From an archaeon (GTDB lineage Archaea > Iainarchaeota > Iainarchaeia > Iainarchaeales > GCA-2688035), in the NCBI GenBank assembly GCA_030745815.1, contig JASLNX010000033.1:1-9693 (forward strand): a stretch of DNA of 9,693 bases, read 5' to 3'. How positions within the stretch are numbered: the stretch's first letter is position 1; every line of letters begins with the position of its first letter. The translations under genes and the position numbers were made by a program. A model generated the notes under the pieces. The model was not told where the DNA came from and ran no database searches. It worked only from the letters and a program-made list of their open reading frames with translations. This document shows, in pieces, positions 5,329 to 9,693 of the stretch.

Positions 5329-6162
5329 ATGCCTGCAAAGCTAATTGATGGAAAAAAGCTTAGTGAGGAAATTCTAGCCAAGGTTGGGAAAAGGGTTTCC
5401 AAGCTCAAGCAAAAGCCAGTTCTTGCAGTTGTTCTGGTTGGCAACAGCCCTGCTTCACAGCTTTACGTTGAAAAGAAAAGGCAGGCCTGTGAAAAAGTTG
5501 GGGTCCAGTCAAAACTTTACTCGTTCTGCGAAAGCGTTTCGCAAGAAGAAGTAGTTGCCCAGGTAAAAGAGCTTAACAGTGACAAGTCTGTTAACGGAAT
5601 TCTTGTACAGCTTCCACTGCCCAAAAACTTTGACAGAAACACAGTCCTTGAAGCGGTTTCTCCTGCAAAGGATGTTGATGGATTTTCTGCTGAAAATTTG
5701 GGAAAGTTAGCGATTGGAGTTGAGGAAATGATTTCTTGCACGGCATCTGGAATAATTAAAATGATTGAATCAACTGGAACTGAACTCAAGGGAAAAAACT
5801 GTTGCATTGTGAACCACAGCATTGTGGTTGGCAGGCCGCTTACAATGCTTTTACTTAACAAAAATGCAACGGTTTCAGTTTGCCACCAGTTTACAAAGAA
5901 TCTTTCGGAATTCACCAAAAATGCAGATGTATTAATTACTGCAACAGGAATTCCTGGCTTAATAAAAAAGGAAATGGTTAAAGAAGGGGCAATTGTAATT
6001 GACGCAGGAATTGCAAGAGTGGGTAAAAAGGTTGTTGGAGACGTTGAATTTGATTCAGTTAAAGAAATCGCATCTGCAATTACTCCTGTTCCAGGCGGCG
6101 CAGGCCCAATGACCATTGCCTGTTTGATTGAGAATACGGTAAAAGCGGCAGAGAATCAGTAA
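5329..6162 (+). CDS. folD: Bifunctional methylene-THF dehydrogenase / methenyl-THF cyclohydrolase FolD
   Basis: FolD oxidises CH2-THF to methenyl-THF and hydrolyses it to 10-formyl-THF, the C1 donor for purines. The 277 residues are of normal length. The catalytic motif SQLYVEKK holds Tyr46 and Lys50. GILVQLPLP lies at 90-98, PAKDVDGF at 112-119, the dinucleotide-binding VVGRPLTMLL at 166-175, and PVPGGAGPMT at 253-262. Small departures from common FolD sequences are CTASG for CTPxG (137-141), VNHSIVVGRP where VGxSxIVGRP is usual, CHQFTK for the common HRFTK-type segment, and IDAGIAR for IDVGINR. None removes the catalytic Tyr/Lys pair, but some touch the cofactor site, so NAD versus NADP preference is open. 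It starts at ATG 5329, 20 bases after glyA, with its own TATA box in the glyA 3' end. It ends 8 bases from the convergent lplA stop. Confidence 0.97.
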   Translation: MPAKLIDGKKLSEEILAKVGKRVSKLKQKPVLAVVLVGNSPASQLYVEKKRQACEKVGVQSKLYSFCESVSQEEVVAQVKELNSDKSVNGILVQLPLPKNFDRNTVLEAVSPAKDVDGFSAENLGKLAIGVEEMISCTASGIIKMIESTGTELKGKNCCIVNHSIVVGRPLTMLLLNKNATVSVCHQFTKNLSEFTKNADVLITATGIPGLIKKEMVKEGAIVIDAGIARVGKKVVGDVEFDSVKEIASAITPVPGGAGPMTIACLIENTVKAAENQ

Positions 6163-6170
6163 ACTTGTTT

Positions 6171-6926
6171 CTATCGCTTGAAGTTCCAGTCTTTTCCAGC
6201 AAATTTCTCTCGCAGGGTTTCAGCCAGCTTTTTTTCTTCACTTGTCAGCTCGCTTAGAACAAGTTTTGCGTCAAAGGTTTTTTCAAAACCAGTTTGCATT
6301 GCGTTTGCAACGTCAAGGAAGCTGTGCTCTCTCATGGTCTCAAGCTCAAGCGAGGTAACCCTTTTCTTAACACTTTGTACAATTTTTCCCCGCATTTTTT
6401 CGTCAGGAACCTTAAGAAGCGAAAACATTTTGTCAACGCTTACTTCCAAGAGAAGAGTGCCGTGCTGTAATACATTTCCAAGTCTTCTTGTCTGCGCGTT
6501 GCCGCTAATCTTTTTTCCGTTTACAATAATATCGTTTAGTGGAGCAAAACCGCTTTCAACCTTAAGATTTTCCAAGCCGTTTACTATTCCTGAACAAATC
6601 TTGTTGTAGCTTTCAAGAACGTTTTTTGGAACAACCTTACTTTCCTCGCTGCATACAAAGCTGTAGGTTAACTCGTGTTCGTGGAAAACGGCCCCGCCGC
6701 CGGTAATTCGCCTAACAACATCCACGTCAAGTTCTTTAGCGCGCTCTAAATTAATCTCTTCTTCAATTCCTTGAAAATATCCAATGCTAACTGCGTGCGG
6801 TTTCCATCCGTAAAATCTTACTGTTGGTAGATCTCCTTTTTTATGAAGCTGCATTACTGCTTCATCAATTGCCATATTTGTGAAGGCATCTAAAAAGCCT
6901 GTTTCAAGAAGTCTGAATTCAGTCAT
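6171..6926 (-). CDS. lplA: Lipoate-protein ligase, catalytic subunit LplA
   Basis: This subunit activates lipoate (or octanoate) with ATP and transfers it to the lysine of lipoyl-domain proteins such as GcvH. The 251-residue protein contains only the catalytic domain. TNMAIDEAV lies at 16-24, the substrate-binding VRRITGGGAVFH at 71-82 with LTYS at 86-89, and NDIIVNGKKISGNAQ at 131-145 with the probable catalytic Lys139. LQHGTLLL follows at 153-160. The C-terminal accessory domain found in E. coli LplA is missing and is encoded separately by lplB just upstream, the bipartite arrangement known from Thermoplasma acidophilum. Its ATG overlaps the lplB stop in ATGA, implying translational coupling; GGGG lies about 9 bases upstream. 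It is the last gene of the operon. Confidence 0.94.
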   Translation of the reverse strand: MTEFRLLETGFLDAFTNMAIDEAVMQLHKKGDLPTVRFYGWKPHAVSIGYFQGIEEEINLERAKELDVDVVRRITGGGAVFHEHELTYSFVCSEESKVVPKNVLESYNKICSGIVNGLENLKVESGFAPLNDIIVNGKKISGNAQTRRLGNVLQHGTLLLEVSVDKMFSLLKVPDEKMRGKIVQSVKKRVTSLELETMREHSFLDVANAMQTGFEKTFDAKLVLSELTSEEKKLAETLREKFAGKDWNFKR

Positions 6927-7216
6927 TTTGCATTCCCCGCAGCCATTTTTACAGCCTCAAAGACTGCTTTGCTGTCAAGCCCAAACATTTCAATAGAGTT
7001 CTCTGCAACTGCCTTGTCAACAGCTTTTGTAATGTCCTTGTCAACGGCCACTCCAATTAAGGCCTGTTCAATTTTTTCAACCCCTTCCTCCGGGTGCATA
7101 AAAAAATCGCCCCTAATCTGGATTGCAGAAATTTTATCTCCACTCAGTTCAAGGCTTAGCCTCAAAAGCTTTCCATCTGGAACCTTATAAATCGCGTTTC
7201 CCTTCAAAAAATTCAC
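6923..7216 (-). CDS. lplB: Lipoate-protein ligase accessory subunit LplB
   Basis: This small protein (97 residues) corresponds to the C-terminal domain of one-chain lipoate ligases. In Thermoplasma the separate LplB is needed with LplA for lipoate activation. Recognisable features are YKVPDGKLLRLSLEL (10-24), IRGDFFMHPEEG (34-45) and IEQALIGV (49-56). It overlaps the end of lipA by 32 bases and shares ATGA with lplA. The start is uncertain. The longest frame begins with GTG at 7214-7216. A TTG at 7205-7207 has GGTGA, a textbook archaeal Shine-Dalgarno sequence, 5 bases upstream and would give 94 residues; the GTG would then be part of that site. Only three residues are at stake. The order lplB-lplA is the reverse of the domain order in fused enzymes. 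Confidence 0.88.
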   Translation of the reverse strand: MNFLKGNAIYKVPDGKLLRLSLELSGDKISAIQIRGDFFMHPEEGVEKIEQALIGVAVDKDITKAVDKAVAENSIEMFGLDSKAVFEAVKMAAGNAK

Positions 7217-8054
7217 CTGCCTTAAAACTACTTCTTACAAGTGGCCCTGAAGCCACAAATCCAAACCCCTTTTCAAGCCCGGCTTTTTTCAATTCCTCAA
7301 AAACCTCTGGCTCAATATATTCATGAACCAAAAGGTTTTTCTTTGAAGCCTGAAGGTACTGCCCAAGGGTTAAAAAGTCGCATTCAACCTCTCTTAAATC
7401 ATCCATTACCTGCAAAACCTCTTCTCTTGTTTCCCCCAGGCCAAGCATTATGCTGCTTTTGGTTTTAATTTCTGGATTAAAAGCTTTAATATTATGTAGA
7501 AGTTTAATGCTTTGTTTGTAGCTTGCCCTTGGATCTCTTGCAATTCCCTGCAGCCTTTCAACTACTTCAATATTGTGCCCTATCACATTTGGTTTTGCGC
7601 GCACAATTTTTTCCAAACAATCTTTTCTTCCCTGAAAATCTGGAATAAGCGCCTCAACTCTTGCGCCACTCTTCTTCACTTCCTTAATACATTCTGCAAA
7701 GTGTCCTGCTCCCAAGTCTTCCAAATCATCCCTGTCAACAGATGTAAGAACAACATATTTCAGGCCCATTTCTTTTGCTGCCTGCGTAACGTTCTTTGGT
7801 TCTTGTAAATCAAGTTCTTGCCCTGTTCTTCCACTTTGAATTGAGCAAAAAAGGCAATTGCGTGTGCAAACATTTCCCATTAGAATAAAGGTTGCGGTTC
7901 CGTGCCTCCAACATTCTCCTCTGTTGGGGCATTTTGCTTCCTCGCAGACAGTGTTTAGTGTACTGCTTCTTAGCTTTGAAACAACTAAGGTACTTTTTCC
8001 ACCAGATAAAATTTCTGACTTAAGCCACAAGGGTTTTCTTAGGGTTTTTTCCAT
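7185..8054 (-). CDS. lipA: Lipoyl synthase LipA (radical SAM)
   Basis: LipA inserts two sulfurs into protein-bound octanoyl groups to form lipoate, using one SAM-binding 4Fe-4S cluster and one sacrificial auxiliary cluster. Both cluster sites are intact in the 289-residue product: auxiliary-cluster cysteines 37, 42 and 48 (CEEAKCPNRGEC) and the radical-SAM CTRNCLFC cysteines 63, 67 and 70. The C-terminal RSS motif that ligates the auxiliary cluster is at 274-276. Further family landmarks are YVVLTSVDRDDLEDLGAGHF, NVIGHNIEVVERL and LTLGQYLQ. This is canonical LipA, not the two-subunit LipS1/LipS2 system of Thermococcus. It starts with ATG 8052-8054 inside the last codons of gcvPB (16-base overlap) and overlaps lplB by 32 bases. 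No lipB octanoyltransferase is in view, so LplA may load octanoate; this is inference. Confidence 0.97.
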   Translation of the reverse strand: MEKTLRKPLWLKSEILSGGKSTLVVSKLRSSTLNTVCEEAKCPNRGECWRHGTATFILMGNVCTRNCLFCSIQSGRTGQELDLQEPKNVTQAAKEMGLKYVVLTSVDRDDLEDLGAGHFAECIKEVKKSGARVEALIPDFQGRKDCLEKIVRAKPNVIGHNIEVVERLQGIARDPRASYKQSIKLLHNIKAFNPEIKTKSSIMLGLGETREEVLQVMDDLREVECDFLTLGQYLQASKKNLLVHEYIEPEVFEELKKAGLEKGFGFVASGPLVRSSFKAGEFFEGKRDL

Positions 8055-9373
8055 CTTAAATCAGGCTCCCTTGCAGCTTTTACTGCATCAAGTCTTTTTA
8101 CTGGCATTGAGTTTGGTGCTCCCTTAACAAGTTCGGGATTTTCCTCTACCTCTTTTTTTATTTTAAGCATAGCTTCAACAAAGCTGTCCAGTGTTTCCTT
8201 AGTTTCAGTTTCTGTTGGCTCAATCATTATTGCGCCCTTTACAATTAGTGGAAAATAAACTGTTGGCGGATGAAAACCGTAATCCATTAGCCTCTTTGCA
8301 ATATCATTTGTTCTTACTTCGTTTGGCATGCCTTCGTCTGATAAAACAAATTCGTGCTGGCACACCCGATCAAACGGAAGCTTGAAATGCCCTTTCAATT
8401 TTTCCTTTAAATAATTTGCATTTAGAACCGCAATCTCTGCGACCTCTTTGCACCCGGCGTTGCCGATTGCTTTTAGGTAAGTAAACGCTTTTACCATCAC
8501 CCCAAAGTTGCCGTAGAAAGAGCGAACTTTTCCAATACTGTTTTCACTAATTTCTCCGAATTTATATTTCTCCCCGTCTTTTTCAACTAGTGGTCCTGGT
8601 AAAAATTCAACAAGTTTTTCAACAACGCCAACCGGGCCGCTTCCAGGTCCTCCGCCGCCGTGCGGTGTTGCAAATGATTTGTGTAAATTCAAGTGCATTA
8701 CGTCAATTCCAAGTTCGCACGGTTTGCAGATCCCCAGCATTGCATTCATGTTTGCCCCGTCGCCGTAAACAAGGCCTCCTTTATCGTGCACAATTTTGCA
8801 AACTTGTTCAATGTTGCTATCAAAGAGTCCAAGGGTGTTGGGGTTTGTAATCATTATTCCTGCAACGTCTTCTCCAATCTTTTCCTTTAAATCTTCCAAA
8901 TCAATGTTTCCGTCTTTATCAGATTTTATTTCGACCGATTCAAAACCGCACATTGAAACGCTTGCAGGGTTTGTTCCGTGCGCTGAGTCTGGTACAAGAA
9001 TCTTTGTTCGCGTTTCACCTTTTTTCTTAAAGTATGCTTGAATTATCATAATGCCTGTTAGTTCACCATGCGCTCCTGCCGCTGGTTGCAAACTAAACCT
9101 TTCAAAACCGCATATTTCAGAGAGCATTTTTTCCAGTTCAAACATTAATTGCAGTGCCCCTTGAACTGTTGACTCTGGCTGAAGCGGGTGAATTAGTGAA
9201 AAGCCTTCAAGTTTTGCCATTTCCTCGTTTATTTTTGGATTGTATTTCATTGTACAGCTTCCAAGGGGGTAAAACCCTAAGTCTACTCCAAAGTTTCGTC
9301 TGCTAAGTAACGTGTAGTGTCTTATTACTTCAACCTCACTTAGGTTCATTCCCTTGTCAAACACTAGTTTCAA
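8039..9373 (-). CDS. gcvPB: Glycine dehydrogenase (decarboxylating) subunit 2, GcvPB
   Basis: This is the PLP-carrying half of the two-subunit P protein of the glycine cleavage system; it decarboxylates glycine and passes the aminomethyl group to lipoyl-GcvH. Landmarks are FYPLGSCTMKYNPKINE (34-50), LQPAAGAHGE (95-104), PDSAHGTNPAS (128-138), YGDGANMNA (203-211), the PLP lysine in LNLHKSFATPHGG (Lys232) and GGGGPGSGPVGV (239-250). At 444 residues it is about 45 shorter at the N-terminus than Bacillus subtilis GcvPB, lacking the GRxGxxLP-type segment that precedes SEVEVIRHY. The TTG start at 9371-9373 is well supported by GGAGG 7 bases upstream. It overlaps the gcvPA stop as TTGA, so the short N-terminus appears genuine. 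It overlaps lipA by 16 bases, linking P protein and lipoate synthesis in one transcript. Confidence 0.96.
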   Translation of the reverse strand: MKLVFDKGMNLSEVEVIRHYTLLSRRNFGVDLGFYPLGSCTMKYNPKINEEMAKLEGFSLIHPLQPESTVQGALQLMFELEKMLSEICGFERFSLQPAAGAHGELTGIMIIQAYFKKKGETRTKILVPDSAHGTNPASVSMCGFESVEIKSDKDGNIDLEDLKEKIGEDVAGIMITNPNTLGLFDSNIEQVCKIVHDKGGLVYGDGANMNAMLGICKPCELGIDVMHLNLHKSFATPHGGGGPGSGPVGVVEKLVEFLPGPLVEKDGEKYKFGEISENSIGKVRSFYGNFGVMVKAFTYLKAIGNAGCKEVAEIAVLNANYLKEKLKGHFKLPFDRVCQHEFVLSDEGMPNEVRTNDIAKRLMDYGFHPPTVYFPLIVKGAIMIEPTETETKETLDSFVEAMLKIKKEVEENPELVKGAPNSMPVKRLDAVKAAREPDLRWKKP

Positions 9374-9693
9374 AGTAGTCCCTCCAGTTCCAAAACCAGT
9401 GCGTCAATTTCCTGCTTTGAATTCATTTCGGTTACTGCTAAAAGTACACAGTCAGTCATTTCAGGAAACTCCATTTCAAGAGGGTACCCAAAAACAATTT
9501 CTTTTTTTGAAAGCGCAGCATGAATTCCTTTCATTCCCTGTTTTTTTGCAACAAACTCGTTGAAGAAATCTTTTCCAAACGGCAATTCAAATCCTAGTCC
9601 TTCAAGTTTTTCGGCCAAATACTTTGCACTTTCATTGTTTTGCTTTGCAGTTTCTTTTAGTCCATTTTCTCCAAGTGTTGATAAGTAAACTGT
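9370..9693 (-). CDS. gcvPA: Glycine dehydrogenase (decarboxylating) subunit 1, GcvPA, partial (N-terminus beyond right edge)
   Basis: Reading in from the right edge, the minus-strand frame is open for 107 codons to a TGA at 9370-9372. The product begins TVYLSTLGENGLKETA and ends VLLAVTEMNSKQEIDALVLELEGLL-like; it matches the C-terminal part of GcvPA, which in full is about 450 residues. The subunit pairs with GcvPB to form the glycine-decarboxylating P protein. An internal ATG at 9616-9618 is not the start, since conserved sequence continues upstream of it. The stop overlaps the gcvPB TTG start by TTGA, implying coupled translation. Nothing visible is broken; the gene is only cut by the window. 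Confidence 0.92.
   Translation of the reverse strand, partial: TVYLSTLGENGLKETAKQNNESAKYLAEKLEGLGFELPFGKDFFNEFVAKKQGMKGIHAALSKKEIVFGYPLEMEFPEMTDCVLLAVTEMNSKQEIDALVLELEGLL
9381..9385 (-). promoter_or_regulatory. Strong Shine-Dalgarno site deciding the gcvPB TTG start
   Basis: On the minus strand GGAGG lies 7 bases before TTG 9371-9373, within the last gcvPA codons. It is the strongest ribosome-binding site seen in the window. It fixes the N-terminus of the unusually short GcvPB. Confidence 0.65.

Noticed and set aside
5517..6116. Long open frame (199 codons) on the minus strand
   Set aside because: It lies entirely antisense to folD, whose motifs are intact. The predicted product is low-complexity Ser/Thr/Pro-rich, as expected from the reverse frame of a coding region, and no promoter or SD site supports it.
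6178..6609. Open frame of 143 codons on the plus strand
   Set aside because: It is antisense to lplA and gives a Ser/Phe/Leu-rich product without recognisable motifs; lplA on the other strand explains the sequence.
7512..7808. Open frame of 98 codons on the plus strand, rich in Cys and Phe
   Set aside because: It is antisense to the conserved core of lipA. The cysteines arise from the reverse complement of frequent Ala and Thr codons, and no start signal is present.
1..9693. CRISPR arrays, tRNA or rRNA genes, insertion sequences
   Set aside because: No regularly spaced repeats, cloverleaf-like segments, rRNA-like segments or transposase motifs were seen, and almost all sequence is accounted for by conserved genes.

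Overview
The window looks like chromosomal core-metabolism DNA from an archaeon of low to moderate GC content that uses tetrahydrofolate (THF). Three things point to archaea. AT-rich TATA boxes lie about 26 bases upstream of several start codons, the spacing expected for leaderless transcripts. The lipoate ligase is split into LplA and LplB genes, as in Thermoplasma. The PurC N-terminus is of the archaeal type. Genes for folate, SHMT, FolD and the glycine cleavage system together imply THF rather than methanopterin as C1 carrier. A DPANN-type lineage (for example Diapherotrites-like) is possible, but this is a guess from gene content.

Layout. (1) Positions 1-1495, minus strand: purE-purC, purine biosynthesis; purC runs off the left edge. 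(2) Positions 1496-1560: a short divergent promoter region. (3) Positions 1561-6162, plus strand: folC, a queuosine/archaeosine-precursor transporter (VUT/YhhQ family), an unrecognised very basic 157-residue protein, glyA (serine hydroxymethyltransferase) and folD. Each plus-strand gene has its own TATA-like box in the short gap before it or in the end of the preceding gene. (4) Positions 6171-9693, minus strand: a tightly overlapping operon read gcvPA (partial, runs off the right edge) - gcvPB - lipA - lplB - lplA. The two strand blocks converge with only 8 bases between stop codons.

How the genes fit together. GcvPA/GcvPB form the P protein of the glycine cleavage system, whose H protein must carry lipoate. 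LipA with LplA/LplB would supply that lipoate. The released C1 unit enters CH2-THF, which GlyA exchanges with serine and FolD oxidises to formyl-THF. Formyl-THF feeds purine synthesis, to which PurE and PurC belong. FolC makes and polyglutamylates the folate. Nearly the whole window is thus one C1/glycine/lipoate/purine neighbourhood. GcvT and GcvH are not in it and may lie beyond the right edge.

No RNA gene, CRISPR array, insertion sequence or other mobile element was seen. No gene-free stretch exceeds 300 bases. I see no clearly new multi-gene system. The less ordinary points are a tandem PurE with a decayed second half, a GcvPB lacking the usual N-terminal segment, the orphan basic protein, and compact promoters embedded in neighbouring genes.
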